Below, one piece after another: positions 7,920 to 17,508 of a stretch of DNA of 39,899 nucleotides. Position 1 is the first letter of the stretch. Every line of letters starts with the position of its first letter. Source of the stretch: Dehalococcoidia bacterium (GTDB lineage Bacteria > Chloroflexota > Dehalococcoidia > GIF9 > AB-539-J10); contig SKVJ01000066.1 of assembly GCA_007129495.1 (NCBI GenBank), positions 1-39,899 of the forward strand. The letters are read 5' to 3'. A program made the position numbers and the translations under genes. The notes beneath the pieces are model-generated. The model made no database searches. It was not told the DNA's origin and saw only the letters and a list, made by a program, of their open reading frames with translations.

Positions 7920-8633
7920 CTAGAGGGCCTTTGCATTGTCAATACCGTTGTTCGTGTTTCGGCGCAAAACTATCCCGGTTATCACGAGTAACGTGACCCC
8001 TGCCAGAAGCAGAACCTTACGGAACGCCGGCATCACATCCCAAAGCCCTACTTTCGTACTATCGAACCAAAGTCTCCATGCAACCTCAGGAACCTGGAGA
8101 AATCTCTCGCCCGTCTCAGGGTCCTGCTGGTAGAACCTGGCACCGGGATTCTCAAATACCGTCTCCGCTTTGCCATCGTACTCAACCCAGACATGCACAA
8201 ACGAGCTGTTGAAGCGGTACGGGATCTCCAGCCGTTCGAACACAGAAGCCAGTACAACCGCTCTTGCTTTGCAGTCCCCCTCACCCTGTGCAATTACTCT
8301 TGCCGTCCGCGGAAAGAACCAGGGCATTCCATGTACTTCCCAGTCATACCGGTATGGGATGCGCCGCAGCACTTCCCGCTCTATGGCCTCCGGTTCTGCA
8401 GGAAGTCCGACAAGCAACGACTCAACCGCCAATGGGTCGATGTCCGGACTGAAGACCCGGTGCACGCTGATAGCGATATTAAACGGGTTGGGATACAGAA
8501 CAAGCAGCACCCAAAGCAGCGTAAGTGGTACGGTGCGATACGCAAGCTGATACCGCACAGCAGGACGAACAGCTTCAGCAGCACGCTGAGCCGAATTCTT
8601 CGCCTTCCCGAGGAGATGTTTGAACGAGAGCAT
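7920..8633 (-). CDS. membrane-anchored transglutaminase-like protein
   Basis: A 237-residue protein with one N-terminal membrane segment (about 34-56) and one C-terminal segment (about 206-223). Between them is a transglutaminase-like core with QGEGDC121KARAVVLAS (nucleophile) and SFVH147VWVEYDG (histidine). The third position reads VFENP, with Asn162 where many members have Asp. Members of this fold act as peptidases or cross-linkers, and some are inactive scaffolds; the segment between the helices probably faces outward, but the topology is inferred. The start lacks a strong ribosome binding site. The ATG at 8633 is the only one before the first helix. Confidence 0.8.
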   Translation of the reverse strand: MLSFKHLLGKAKNSAQRAAEAVRPAVRYQLAYRTVPLTLLWVLLVLYPNPFNIAISVHRVFSPDIDPLAVESLLVGLPAEPEAIEREVLRRIPYRYDWEVHGMPWFFPRTARVIAQGEGDCKARAVVLASVFERLEIPYRFNSSFVHVWVEYDGKAETVFENPGARFYQQDPETGERFLQVPEVAWRLWFDSTKVGLWDVMPAFRKVLLLAGVTLLVITGIVLRRNTNNGIDNAKAL

Positions 8634-8766
8634 GGCTGCCGTCAGTCATTGTAGCACGCAAAACATTCACGCCCGGTACGGAGACTGCCCTCTTCGCCAC
8701 GAACGAATGTGCCGGGTGGCGGGCAGCCTCGCAGGAATGACAACGCGCACATCGCTCTAACAGCAC

Positions 8767-9186
8767 TCATGTCCAGCCTGAACCTCGTACGAGGTCGGAA
8801 CTGGACTGGATCTTGCCACCGCCCACATTGAATACCATTTCGATGCCGAGTTCACGGCAGACCCCGGCCTCCGGTATCACAGCCTCATCAGATCGATCAC
8901 CTCCATTGGCAAACACGTGAGGTTTGACCAGCCTGAGCGTCTCGCGTACCGTCTGGTCAGAATCCACCGCAGCAACAACTTCATCAACATCGCGGAGGCC
9001 ACGAAGGATCTCCATCCGTTCTTCGAGCGGCATGAACACATATCCCTTCTTCTGCTTCAGGAATTCATCGCGGTTAACGATCACAACCAGCCGCGTACCC
9101 AATGCCTTTGCGGTCTGAATCATCCGAAGGTGTCCGACATGTAACGGGTCAAATCCCCCGGATACGGCTACTACGCGTTCCTCCAT
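8767..9186 (-). CDS. cytidylyltransferase-like nucleotidyltransferase (RfaE domain II / TagD type)
   Basis: A 139-residue single-domain enzyme. SGGFDPLH16VGH19 is the HxGH nucleotide-binding motif, followed by LVVIVNRDEFLKQKKGYVFM, the PLEERMEILRGLRDVDEVV segment, FANGGDRS and a terminal SSSDLVRG that replaces the ISST-type loop. The family transfers CMP or AMP onto sugar phosphates, glycerol phosphate or related substrates; the acceptor here is unknown. The start is set at 9186 because an AAGGAGACAGG box lies directly upstream; the 27 extra codons before it are Cys/Arg-rich and look non-coding. It is divergent from the sugar nucleotide operon, so a role in the same glycan pathway is possible but unproven. 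Confidence 0.88.
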   Translation of the reverse strand: MEERVVAVSGGFDPLHVGHLRMIQTAKALGTRLVVIVNRDEFLKQKKGYVFMPLEERMEILRGLRDVDEVVAAVDSDQTVRETLRLVKPHVFANGGDRSDEAVIPEAGVCRELGIEMVFNVGGGKIQSSSDLVRGSGWT

Positions 9187-9419
9187 CCTGTCTCCTTCGT
9201 GGTCACAATGCCGACAGTCGAGCCGCGACCTGAACCAGCACGATACAGCGTAGCAGACTCGGGACACAGTTGCTCATCAACCACCACCCACGCAGCCACG
9301 TCCCCCCGACCGATACATTAGAAAGGGAATACCTCTCAGGAGAAGTCCGCACTATCCATCAGGCTGTACCGCAAGACGTTGATTCCGCAGAGTCGCCCGC
9401 ACTATCCGGACCGCAAGCC

Positions 9420-9449
9420 TTACTTAGCGCACCAATATCAGGTTATAAT
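9420..9449 (+). promoter_or_regulatory. candidate sigma70-type promoter of the sugar nucleotide operon
   Basis: A perfect TATAAT lies at 9444-9449, with a weak TTACTT (9420-9425) 18 bp upstream. The expected start of transcription, near 9456, would leave a leader of about 24 bases before the ATG at 9480. Confidence 0.45.
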
Positions 9450-9479
9450 GGCGCAGCTTACTAAAAGACGAACTCCCAG

Positions 9480-10742
9480 ATGACAGATGCTCTCGACAGT
9501 AGAAGCCCCAAGGTGGCGGTGGTCGGCCTTGGCTATGTGGGGTTACCCCTGGCTGAAGCTTTCGCAACTCACATGCCGGTGGTAGGAGTTGACGCAAATG
9601 CCGACAGGGTGCAGGAATTGCGACGAACGAGCAACTTGCCGAACCTTGCCATCACATCCGATCCGTCTCACATCGCTCCCGCCGAGTTCATCATCATCGC
9701 GGTACCCACGCCGGTGACCCGATTCAACCTGCCAGACCTGAGCTACGTACACCATGCGGCAAAGAATGTAGGAACGAACCTCCTGAAGGGCAGGACCGTC
9801 ATACTTGAGTCCACAGTCTATCCCGGAGTCACCGAGGACATCATGGCACCGATCCTCGAAGAGGCCTCCGGGCTTCATTGCGGCAGGGACTTCAAGATCG
9901 CCTACTGCCCCGAAAGGATCAACCCGGGCGATTCGGAGCACACCATAGGCAGAAGCACCAAGGTGGTTTCAGGAATCGACCTGGAGACCACTGAGCGTGT
10001 GGCCGCACTTTATCGTCACATCGCCGGCAGTATATTCAAGGCGCCCAGTATTCGTACGGCAGAGGCCGCAAAGGTCATCGAGAACGTCCAGCGCGACCTC
10101 AACATCGCACTCGTGAACGAGTTGTCGATAATCTTCTCCAAGCTCGGCATAGACAGTCAGGACGTATTAGAGGCTGCCGCAACTAAGTGGAACTTCCATG
10201 CCTACTCACCGGGAATGGTGGGCGGACACTGCATTCCCGTGGATCCGTACTACCTGGTGTACAGGGCGAAGGAGTTGGGCTATCACCCGCAGGTGATCCT
10301 TGCCGGCCGGTCTATCAACGATTCGATGCCGCGATATGTGGCGGAGTTGACGGTGAAGGGATTGAATGACGCTCGAAAGGTGATCCGCGATTCGCGTGTG
10401 CTCATCATGGGACTGACCTACAAAGAAGATGTCTCTGACATGCGCGAGTCGCCCTCTATCACCCTCATAGAAGAACTCACCGGCTACGGCTGCAACGTAA
10501 CTGCGTGGGATCCCATCGCTACCGGCTCGGATATTTCCGCAAGAACCGGTCTGATTACATCGATCAATGAGGCGTACGATATCGACGCCATCGTCGTCGC
10601 AGTCGCTCACACATCTTTCAGGGCCCTATCGCTTCACGATCTACGCAGTCGCATGCGCAAGAACCCCGTACTGGTGGATGTCCGCCGGATGTACAACGGC
10701 ACGGAAGCGCGAGGGCTTGGATTCATCTACAAGACACTGTAA
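9480..10742 (+). CDS. wbpA: UDP-N-acetylglucosamine 6-dehydrogenase (WbpA/TviB-type nucleotide sugar dehydrogenase)
   Basis: A 420-residue member of the UDP-glucose/GDP-mannose dehydrogenase family. It shows the N-terminal NAD site [17 protein letters not shown], then [22 protein letters not shown] and [16 protein letters not shown], the catalytic cysteine in GGHC251IPVDPYYL, and the C-terminal [20 protein letters not shown]. The enzyme oxidises C6 of UDP-HexNAc twice with NAD to a uronic acid. WbpA is preferred over a UDP-glucose dehydrogenase because the next two genes are the WbpB/WbpD and WbpE steps of the same route. The residues [16 protein letters not shown] fit the HexNAc branch. There is no strong ribosome binding site. 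The next gene starts 11 bp after the stop. Confidence 0.88.
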   Translation: MTDALDSRSPKVAVVGLGYVGLPLAEAFATHMPVVGVDANADRVQELRRTSNLPNLAITSDPSHIAPAEFIIIAVPTPVTRFNLPDLSYVHHAAKNVGTNLLKGRTVILESTVYPGVTEDIMAPILEEASGLHCGRDFKIAYCPERINPGDSEHTIGRSTKVVSGIDLETTERVAALYRHIAGSIFKAPSIRTAEAAKVIENVQRDLNIALVNELSIIFSKLGIDSQDVLEAAATKWNFHAYSPGMVGGHCIPVDPYYLVYRAKELGYHPQVILAGRSINDSMPRYVAELTVKGLNDARKVIRDSRVLIMGLTYKEDVSDMRESPSITLIEELTGYGCNVTAWDPIATGSDISARTGLITSINEAYDIDAIVVAVAHTSFRALSLHDLRSRMRKNPVLVDVRRMYNGTEARGLGFIYKTL

Positions 10743-10753
10743 GGAGACAGACC

Positions 10754-12346
10754 ATGAAGCGAAACATCGCAGTGGTGGGGGCAGGCTACTGGGGCAGGAA
10801 TCTCATCCGCGTCTTCTCAGAATTGGAAGCGCTGCATACGGTATGCGACCATGATCGACGACAGCTTGACTCACTTGACCTTGCGGATGAGGTGGAGACG
10901 GAGACCGACTATCGCAAAGTGCTGGACGATCCGGCCGTCACGGGAATCGTACTCGCCACGCCTGCCCATACGCACTACTCGATGTCCAGGGATGCGATGC
11001 TCGCGGGCAAGGACGTATTGGTCGAAAAGCCACTCGCATTAACCGTGGCGGAGGGAGCTGAGTTGGTGCAGATAGCCGAGAGAGCAAGCCGCGTGCTGTT
11101 GGTGGGACACCTGCTCGAGTATCACCCTGCTCTTAGTGCGCTGCGCGAGATGGTACGCAAAGGCTCGCTCGGCAAGATACAGTACATCTACTCGAACCGG
11201 CTCAACCTCGGCAAGCTGCGCACCGAGGAGAATGTCCTGTGGAGCTTCGCTCCGCACGACATCGCCGCGATACTCGGCCTGCTGGGTGATCAGATGCCGG
11301 TAGAGGTAGCGGCACATGGCGGCTCTTATCTGGACTCCCATATCGCGGACGTGACATTGAGCGCGCTCACCTTCCCGGGTGACGTGCGTGCGCATATCTT
11401 CGTAAGCTGGCTGCATCCCTTTAAGGAGCAGCGGCTTGTCGTAGTGGGCGACCGGAAGATGGTGGAATTCGCCGACACCGAGCCAACCGACAAACTCAAG
11501 GTGTATGACCACCGCGTCGACTGGATCGAACGTGCTCCTCAGCCGATCAGGGGCGCAGCCCGGTCGGTACCGTTTGAACCCGAAGAGCCTCTGCGATTAG
11601 AATGCCTGGACTTCGTGCGCTGTATAGAGGAGCGCGACGTCCCCCTCTCCAGCGGCAGACGTGCGCTGGATGTACTGAAGGTCCTCGCAGCCTGTCAGAA
11701 GTCACTTGAGAGCGGCGGCGTAAAGGTGAGCCTGGAAATGAAAACACCGGACTTCTTCGCACATCATACGGCAATCGTCGAGGAGCCATCGGATATAGGA
11801 TTCGGAACCAGGATCTGGCACTTTGCGCACATCATGCCTGATGTGCACATCGGCCGGGATTGCGTCTTTGGACAGAACGTATTTGTGGCAAGTAATGTGC
11901 ATATCGGCAACAACGTGAAGGTGGAGAATCACGTATCGGTATTCGAGGGTGTCACACTCGAGGATGACGTATTCTGCGGACCATCCTGCGTTTTCACCAA
12001 CGTCATCAATCCGAGGAGCCATGTGTCACGAAAGCACGAGTATCGCCCTACGCTCATCAAACAAGGAGCGACGCTCGGAGCGAACGCAGTCATCGTGTGC
12101 GGCCACACTGTGGGCCGATATGCCTTCGTCGGCGCAGGCGCCATCGTAACACATGACGTGCCCGACCATGCACTGGTCGTAGGTAATCCGGCACGGCGCA
12201 TCGGCTGGGTCTGTGCGTGTGGCGTGCGCCTGTCCAACTCGGCAGATAAGCTTGCCTGCCCCGAGTGTGGAGCAAGCTATACCCAATTAGCTCCCGATGC
12301 CATTGCGCCGGTCAAGAGGGTGGACCATGCGGATTCCACTGACTGA
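10754..12346 (+). CDS. fused UDP-GlcNAcA 3-dehydrogenase (WbpB-like) and N-acetyltransferase (WbpD-like) with C-terminal zinc ribbon
   Basis: A 530-residue two-domain protein. Residues 1-320 are a Gfo/Idh/MocA oxidoreductase: [10 protein letters not shown] Rossmann loop and the E90-K-P92 motif. Residues 329-480 are a left-handed beta-helix acyltransferase with hexapeptide repeats ([35 protein letters not shown]). The end carries C487-A-C489 and C502-PE-C505, a probable zinc ribbon. The pair would oxidise C3 of UDP-GlcNAcA, and later acetylate the 3-amino group made by the WbpE-like enzyme. An ATG at the domain boundary (11738) has only a weak binding site, so a separate second product is not supported. 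The ATG follows an AAGGAGACAG box. The stop overlaps the next gene by 20 bp. Confidence 0.88.
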   Translation: MKRNIAVVGAGYWGRNLIRVFSELEALHTVCDHDRRQLDSLDLADEVETETDYRKVLDDPAVTGIVLATPAHTHYSMSRDAMLAGKDVLVEKPLALTVAEGAELVQIAERASRVLLVGHLLEYHPALSALREMVRKGSLGKIQYIYSNRLNLGKLRTEENVLWSFAPHDIAAILGLLGDQMPVEVAAHGGSYLDSHIADVTLSALTFPGDVRAHIFVSWLHPFKEQRLVVVGDRKMVEFADTEPTDKLKVYDHRVDWIERAPQPIRGAARSVPFEPEEPLRLECLDFVRCIEERDVPLSSGRRALDVLKVLAACQKSLESGGVKVSLEMKTPDFFAHHTAIVEEPSDIGFGTRIWHFAHIMPDVHIGRDCVFGQNVFVASNVHIGNNVKVENHVSVFEGVTLEDDVFCGPSCVFTNVINPRSHVSRKHEYRPTLIKQGATLGANAVIVCGHTVGRYAFVGAGAIVTHDVPDHALVVGNPARRIGWVCACGVRLSNSADKLACPECGASYTQLAPDAIAPVKRVDHADSTD

Positions 12347-13496
12347 CCTTACCTTACAGCACCAGTCCATAAGGGAAGACCTGGAAGCGGCAATCGCTCG
12401 CACACTGGAGTCGGGATCATTCATCCTCGGGCCGGAAGTCGAGGCGTTCGAGCAGGAGATGGCCGCTTTTTGCCAGACGAGCCACGCAGTGGGTGCTGCC
12501 TCCGGAACTGACGCCCTACATCTTGCGCTTCTCGCCTGCGGCATCGGAGATGGTGATGAAGTACTCACCTCGCCGTTCTCCTTCATTGCCACCACCGAAT
12601 CCATCACCAAATGCGGCGCTACACCGGTCTTTGTGGATATCGATCCCAATACGTGCAACATGGATCTTGATCTCATGCAGCAGAGCGTGACGAAAGCCAC
12701 AAGAGGCATCGTCCCGGTCCACCTCTATGGCCAACCTCTGGATATGCCGCGCCTGATGGGTTTCGCGTCGGCACACAGTCTGAAGGTCGTGGAGGACTGT
12801 GCACAGTCGCTCGGCGCCACATGGATGGGAAAGAAGGTCGGGTCATTCGCCGATGCCGGTTGTCTGAGCTTCTTTCCCAGCAAAGTACTGGGTGCCCTGG
12901 GAGACGGCGGCATGGTGGTTACGAACGACCCAGACATCGCAGAGCGTGTGCGCATATTGCGGAGTCACGGATCCAAGACCAGGTACTACCACGATATACC
13001 GGGATTCAATAGTCGTCTGGATTCTCTCCAGGCGGCGGTACTTCGTGTGAAACTGCAGCATCTGGATACGTGGATTTCGAGACGCGGGGCACTGGCCGCA
13101 ACGTACTCCAGGCTGCTGCGCGGAGTCGGAGCCATCAGCCTGCCTGCCGGTCGTGAGGACTCGCGGCATGTGTACAACTACTACACCATCAGGGTGCGTG
13201 GTGGGGCGAACACTCGGAACGCACTCGCAACCCACTTGAAGGAGCGGGGCATCGCAACCGCTGTGTACTACCCGAAGTCGCTCCATCTCCAGCCAGTGTA
13301 TGCCGCCCTGGGTTACTCGAGAGGGCAATTACCGGTTTCGGAGGCCGCACAGGATGAGGTTCTCTCACTGCCGATGTATCCGGAACTTGCCACAGCACAG
13401 GTCGAGAAGGTCACTCACGCTATTGCCGGATATTACCTCCAGCAGCCGTCGCACCGGCAGGACCAACGGCCGGGCTCCATATTGAACCCGGATTGA
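12327..13496 (+). CDS. wbpE: WbpE-like PLP aminotransferase (DegT/DnrJ/EryC1 family)
   Basis: A 389-residue sugar aminotransferase. It shows [18 protein letters not shown] at the N-terminus, [41 protein letters not shown]186VLGALGDGG with the PLP-binding lysine, and [24 protein letters not shown]. In the WbpA-B-E-D route it transfers an amino group from glutamate to the 3-keto group of UDP-GlcNAcA, which recycles the 2-oxoglutarate used by WbpB. The start is placed at 12327 because an AGAGGGTGG box precedes it; a longer reading from 12297 is Arg-rich and lacks support. It overlaps the preceding gene by 20 bp, which suggests translational coupling. It is the last gene of the operon; no glycosyltransferase follows. 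Confidence 0.9.
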   Translation: MRIPLTDLTLQHQSIREDLEAAIARTLESGSFILGPEVEAFEQEMAAFCQTSHAVGAASGTDALHLALLACGIGDGDEVLTSPFSFIATTESITKCGATPVFVDIDPNTCNMDLDLMQQSVTKATRGIVPVHLYGQPLDMPRLMGFASAHSLKVVEDCAQSLGATWMGKKVGSFADAGCLSFFPSKVLGALGDGGMVVTNDPDIAERVRILRSHGSKTRYYHDIPGFNSRLDSLQAAVLRVKLQHLDTWISRRGALAATYSRLLRGVGAISLPAGREDSRHVYNYYTIRVRGGANTRNALATHLKERGIATAVYYPKSLHLQPVYAALGYSRGQLPVSEAAQDEVLSLPMYPELATAQVEKVTHAIAGYYLQQPSHRQDQRPGSILNPD

Positions 13497-13533
13497 ATCA
13501 CGCTGCTGCGGCGCAACCGGGTAACTTGCAGCC

Positions 13534-14586
13534 TTATCCGGCCTCGCGCGCCAGTCGATCAGCCAGTCCCCAGTACGGATCGACCCTCGGGTGCTCCAGC
13601 GTACGCTCAGCACAGCCCGCGATTATCTTCAGTCCCTCCGCAGCCGGCCGTACCTCTCCGATAACAGCAGCGGTGATACCGTTTCCTTCGAATTCCTTGA
13701 GTAGCAAAGGTGCTTCTGCTGGGTCAATGATCAGCAGCAGACTGCCCTCACTGATAGCACAGAATGGATCGAACCCGAACAGGTCGGCGGTCCGCCTGAT
13801 AACAGACTGGATTGGAATGGATTCCTTGTCTATCCTGAGTCCGTAGCCCCCCGCGCTGGCCATCTCGTGCAGCCCACCCCAGACACCACACTCAGTAGCG
13901 TCATGCATGGTACGAATACCTGGAAATGCGCGCGCGATGGCGCAGTCATCCAGCACCGACATCTGAAAGAAGATGTCTTCAGCCTCTCTTTGAAACTCCG
14001 GTCCTCCTTCCCTGACGAAATGCCCGGGAAACGAAACCGCGAGAAGCCCCGTTGCCTCAACAGCCGGTCCCTTCGTAATGACCACCGCGTCGCCGGAACG
14101 TACCAGGTGGGGGCCACGGAGATCCGACTCAGGTCCCACAGCAATCGCAGTTGCCCCACCTACCATAGGGTAGTTGCAGCCGGCGTAGCGTGCGGTATGG
14201 CCGGTGACGATGCTTATGCCGTATTTGACGGCTTCGCAATGCACCGACTCCCACATCTCATCCAGCTGGAGTGCGGTCATCTCGGGCGGAAGATTCAGGT
14301 CAATTGTGAGATAGCGCGGCACCAGGCCGGATACCGCCACATCACAGAAGACGATATGGAATCCGAACCATGCTGCCTTCGTGAAACCAAAGGCGGGAAC
14401 GATGAAGAACGGGTCGGTGGAAAAAGCCATACACTGATCTCCGACACGCACAACACCATAGTCAACGCCATGACGTGGACCTATAAGAATTGCCGGGTCG
14501 GGAGCGCCAAGACGCGGATAGATAACGCTGTCGAAGAACTCGGGGGGTATTTTGCCCAGTTCGGGCATGTCACTGGTGATAGACAT
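13534..14586 (-). CDS. AIR synthase/HypE-like ATP-binding protein under TPP control, function unassigned
   Basis: A 350-residue PurM-superfamily protein. Recognisable parts are ILIGPRHGVDYGVVRVGD, STDPFFIVP with the acidic ATP-site residue, SGLVPRYLTIDLNLPPEM, VTGHTARYAG, GDAVVITKGPAVEATGLLA, and MHDATECGVWGGLHEMA, which parallels the DPTRGG segment of HypE. The superfamily covers PurM, PurL, HypE, SelD and ThiL. No hyp, sel or pur genes lie nearby, and the HypE C-terminal cysteine is not seen. The TPP riboswitch directly upstream links it to thiamine metabolism, so a ThiL-like or salvage kinase role is the best inference. The start at 14586 has an AAGGGAGG box at the riboswitch end; the 34 extra codons upstream overlap the aptamer and are not coding. 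Confidence 0.85.
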   Translation of the reverse strand: MSITSDMPELGKIPPEFFDSVIYPRLGAPDPAILIGPRHGVDYGVVRVGDQCMAFSTDPFFIVPAFGFTKAAWFGFHIVFCDVAVSGLVPRYLTIDLNLPPEMTALQLDEMWESVHCEAVKYGISIVTGHTARYAGCNYPMVGGATAIAVGPESDLRGPHLVRSGDAVVITKGPAVEATGLLAVSFPGHFVREGGPEFQREAEDIFFQMSVLDDCAIARAFPGIRTMHDATECGVWGGLHEMASAGGYGLRIDKESIPIQSVIRRTADLFGFDPFCAISEGSLLLIIDPAEAPLLLKEFEGNGITAAVIGEVRPAAEGLKIIAGCAERTLEHPRVDPYWGLADRLAREAG

Positions 14587-14590
14587 ATTC

Positions 14591-14675
14591 CTCCCTTCGC
14601 AGGTCTTAACCTGTTCAGGTTCAAAGGGTCCCCCGCAGGGCAGGGTTCTCAGCCTCGCTATGATGGCTCCCCCGT
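14591..14675 (-). promoter_or_regulatory. TPP (THI-box) riboswitch
   Basis: Read on the minus strand, the region has all conserved TPP-aptamer blocks in order: GGGGGAGCC, then GGCTGAGAACCC, a variable arm, ACCCTTTGAACCTGA, CAGGTTAAGACCTG and GCGAAGGGAGG. CTGAGA and the GAACCTGA element, which contact the pyrimidine and pyrophosphate ends of the ligand, are intact. The 3' end of the aptamer contains the AGGGAGG ribosome binding site, only 4 bp from the ATG at 14586. Ligand binding would therefore be expected to hide the site and repress translation. No terminator hairpin sits between aptamer and gene. Confidence 0.96.
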
Positions 14676-14943
14676 AACCGAACGCCATTCTACGTGCAGT
14701 ATGATTCCTGTGTCAATTCAGACAGTCTCCCAGCATCCTTGCGAAACAATCGTCCGGAAGCATGCTATCATCCTTCTGCACGGGGAAATGGCGTCCCATT
14801 CAGCCCTGACGTTTCCGTCTACCCGAACCTGCAGCGATGCAGTCGGAAGGGAAGGAAGCCGAACTCGGCCGTACACGGCGCCCCTGTTCGGGGGTGGATG
14901 ACGTTTCAAACAATAAGTGCATCCGGAAAGGGAGGTAGGTGCA

Positions 14944-15951
14944 ATGGAACTGAGCGGGCCGAACATCAGTCAGACCATCGAGCGAAATATAGCGATGGAA
15001 TTAGTGCGCGTCACCGAGGCAGCAGCCTTGTCAGCCGCGCGTCACATGGGCCTCGGTGATAAGAACCTGGTTGACCAGGAGGCAGTTGCGGCGATGCGGT
15101 ACGTACTGGACCACATTGCCATGGACGGCGTAGTTGTCATTGGGGAAGGCGAAAAGGATGAGGCACCGATGTTGTATATCGGGGAACGCATTGGTGATGG
15201 TTCGCCACCCCATGTCGACATCGCGGTGGATCCCATTGATGGTACAAGTCTCTGCGCCAAGGGTCTGCCGGGCGCCATCTCAGCCGTTGCTCTGTCCGAA
15301 CGCGGAACCATGCATTGTCCTCAACGTTTCTACTACATGGACAAGATAGTGACCGGTCCGGAAGCCCGTGACTATATCGATATTAACGCGCCGGTCGCAA
15401 TGAACCTGAAAGCGATCGCAGCTGCCACTGGACGCAAGGTCACCGAAGTTACGGTCGTCGTCCTCGATCGGCCCCGGCACGACAGGCTGTTGGCGGAGAT
15501 CAGAGCTGCCGGCGCACGCGTGAAGCTCATTTCCGACGGAGATGTAGCTGCAGCGCTCGAGGCAGCAATGCCCGACCGGGAGATAGATGTCCTCATGGGC
15601 ATAGGGGGTACCCCCGAAGCGGTCCTCTCTGCCGCTGCGATTCTGTGTCTCGGCGGCGCCATCCAGTGCAAAGCATGGCCGCGAAACGAAGAGGAGAGGA
15701 AGGCTGCAGAGGAGGCCGGTGAAGATGTCGACAAGGTCTACAGAACCGAGGACCTCGTCTCGGGAAGCGAGATATTCTTCGCAGCCACCGGGGTGAGCAG
15801 CGGCGACTTGTTGAAGGGCGTGCGCTATTTTCGCGGCGGTGCTCAGACGAATTCTGTCGCTATGCGAAATAAGTCGGGCACCATACGCTGGATAGAGTCA
15901 TGCCATAACTTCGGCAGGCTGGACAAGTTGAGCGATATCGACCTGCACTAG
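14944..15951 (+). CDS. glpX: class II fructose-1,6-bisphosphatase
   Basis: A 335-residue GlpX enzyme that hydrolyses fructose 1,6-bisphosphate to fructose 6-phosphate in gluconeogenesis. Family marks include ERNIAMELVRVTEAAALSAA at the N-terminus, GEGEKDEAPMLYIGERIG, the lithium-sensitive phosphatase metal motif VDPIDGTSLCAKG, VLDRPRHDRLLAEIR, and DVLMGIGGTPEAVLSAAAI. The start is set at 14944, after a GGGAGGTAGG box, instead of the upstream in-frame ATG at 14917. It is divergent from the TPP-regulated gene, with about 270 bp between the riboswitch and the ATG. Possible shared regulation is not evident from sequence. In an anaerobe with pyruvate:ferredoxin oxidoreductase it fits growth from acetyl-CoA to sugars. 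Confidence 0.95.
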   Translation: MELSGPNISQTIERNIAMELVRVTEAAALSAARHMGLGDKNLVDQEAVAAMRYVLDHIAMDGVVVIGEGEKDEAPMLYIGERIGDGSPPHVDIAVDPIDGTSLCAKGLPGAISAVALSERGTMHCPQRFYYMDKIVTGPEARDYIDINAPVAMNLKAIAAATGRKVTEVTVVVLDRPRHDRLLAEIRAAGARVKLISDGDVAAALEAAMPDREIDVLMGIGGTPEAVLSAAAILCLGGAIQCKAWPRNEEERKAAEEAGEDVDKVYRTEDLVSGSEIFFAATGVSSGDLLKGVRYFRGGAQTNSVAMRNKSGTIRWIESCHNFGRLDKLSDIDLH

Positions 15952-15998
15952 GCCAGCATCCGAATTCTTTGAGGGGTCCGTCACAGACATGACCGGCA

Positions 15999-16024
15999 GG
16001 GGCTGCCGGACAACCGGCGGCCCC
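15999..16024. terminator. strong hairpin between glpX and the GldA-type gene
   Basis: GGGGCTGCCGG (15999-16009) pairs with CCGGCGGCCCC (16014-16024), 11 bp with one T-G wobble and a 4-base loop. It sits between two convergent genes and could stop both. No T-run follows on either strand, so it may act as a strong structural terminator only. Confidence 0.6.
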
Positions 16025-16071
16025 CTCATTGATTCGGGATTCAGCATTGATCACTGCAGCAGGTCACGAAT

Positions 16072-17172
16072 TCATGCCAACCAGCCAAGCCGGGACCGAC
16101 CTTCCGAATCAGCCAGCTTCAACGCAGCGAACACCATGTCGGCGGTCACCGGCACAGGTTCATTGTGAATAGTCTCGCCTTTCTCTGTCGCCCTCGTGGC
16201 CACCTTCATCAGTTCTTCATCGGGCAACTCCTTCAGACCGATGCCCGCAAGTGTGGTGGGTAGTCCTACTTCTTCACAGAACCCGTATACCTCGTCGACT
16301 AAGTGGCTGGGCTTGTCAGTGAGAAACAGCGAAGCAAGGACACCGAATGCGACCTTTTCTCCGTGATACTGCTCATGAGTATGCTCGAGGACCGTGAAGC
16401 CGTTGTGAATCGAATGAGCCGCAGCCAATCCGCCACTTTCAAAGCCAAGCCCGCTCAGAAGCGTATTTGCCTCCACCACATGTTCAAGGGCGGGTGTCAC
16501 GACATGCGCCTCGCACGACAACTTGGCGCTGAAACCATACTCAAGCAGGGTGTCATAGCACAGCCTCGCGAGAGCGTACGCGGTCCGTGAGCCGTGATCT
16601 CCGGTGATGTTCGGGGAGTACTTCTGTCGGCACGACTCCGCCTCAAGCCATGTGGCGAGCGCATCTCCCATTCCGGAAACCAGGAAGCGAGCGGGGGCCT
16701 GCGCCACAACCCATGTATCCAGGATGACAAGATCGGGATTCTTCGTGTGAAATACATACCGCTTGACCCTGCCATCGGGAGTATAGATCACCGATACCGC
16801 GCTGCAGGGCGCATCTGTAGACGCGATAGTCGGCGCGATCGCCACGGGCTTCTTGAGCGCACCGGCAACGGCCTTCGCGGCATCGATCGTCTTGCCCCCG
16901 CCCATACCCGCGACTACGTCGCATCCGGCCTTCTCAGCAACTTCGGAGATCCTGGAGATCTCCTCATCCGAGGATTCTCCCCCGAATCTCTCGACCTCCA
17001 ACTGCACGTCCTTCTCTATGTCTTGCCGGAAATCGGATAGCAGATGGTCAAGAACGTAAGGATCACAGACGAGGAATCCCTTCTTCCCGAAGCGGGCCAT
17101 CTCACTACCCAGACGCTTGAATGCATGCGCACCCTGAACATACCGGCCCGGGAATAACGATGTCTTAATCAT
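16072..17172 (-). CDS. gldA: GldA-type NAD-dependent glycerol dehydrogenase
   Basis: A 366-residue iron-containing alcohol dehydrogenase family member of the glycerol dehydrogenase branch. The NAD-binding loop is VVAGMGGGKTIDAAKAVA, followed by IAPTIASTDAPCSAVSVIY. The metal ligands expected for GldA are visible: Asp170 (GMGDALATWLEAES), His253 (AAAHSIHNGF) and His270 (EQYHGEKVAFG). It would interconvert glycerol and dihydroxyacetone. The length and motifs are typical, with no truncation. An AAAGGAGG box lies 5 bp before the ATG. It is convergent with glpX. Related 1-phosphate dehydrogenases share the fold, so the exact substrate is likely but not certain. Confidence 0.9.
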   Translation of the reverse strand: MIKTSLFPGRYVQGAHAFKRLGSEMARFGKKGFLVCDPYVLDHLLSDFRQDIEKDVQLEVERFGGESSDEEISRISEVAEKAGCDVVAGMGGGKTIDAAKAVAGALKKPVAIAPTIASTDAPCSAVSVIYTPDGRVKRYVFHTKNPDLVILDTWVVAQAPARFLVSGMGDALATWLEAESCRQKYSPNITGDHGSRTAYALARLCYDTLLEYGFSAKLSCEAHVVTPALEHVVEANTLLSGLGFESGGLAAAHSIHNGFTVLEHTHEQYHGEKVAFGVLASLFLTDKPSHLVDEVYGFCEEVGLPTTLAGIGLKELPDEELMKVATRATEKGETIHNEPVPVTADMVFAALKLADSEGRSRLGWLA

Positions 17173-17508
17173 TCAAACCTCCTTTATCACCGGATTTACC
17201 CTACGGAATCGTGGAGTTGACAGGCATTGGTCACGCATATAGGGCAGCAGGTTCTTCCAGACGCTCCGGAATCGGCAGGCAGGATAGTCCGGCCCTGATT
17301 GTTCGGCCTTGGTCATCCGTCCGATGCATACACATCACTTCCACATCCCGTATCCAGTGTCTCGGCAGGAACGACGCCACGTGGTTCTGTTTTCTGAAGT
17401 CCCCGGTAGGCGGCGCCGGTCCTCCTGATGCTACATAGACACGAGAACAACAGTCAAATAGGAACGCCCGCAGCAATGGACCCTGACCCTGTGCGGCAGC
17501 CGGAAGGA
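17173..17508. other. 336-bp intergenic region
   Basis: It contains the leader of the GldA-type gene at its left end and the 3' end of the arsenic operon at its right end. No gene, tRNA or clear terminator was recognised. A TTGACA at 17217-17222 on the plus strand has no good -10 box and no gene downstream. Confidence 0.5.

Noticed and set aside
17217-17245. TTGACA followed by an AT-rich box on the plus strand
   Set aside because: No gene follows on that strand and the -10 match is poor, so a promoter call is not justified.
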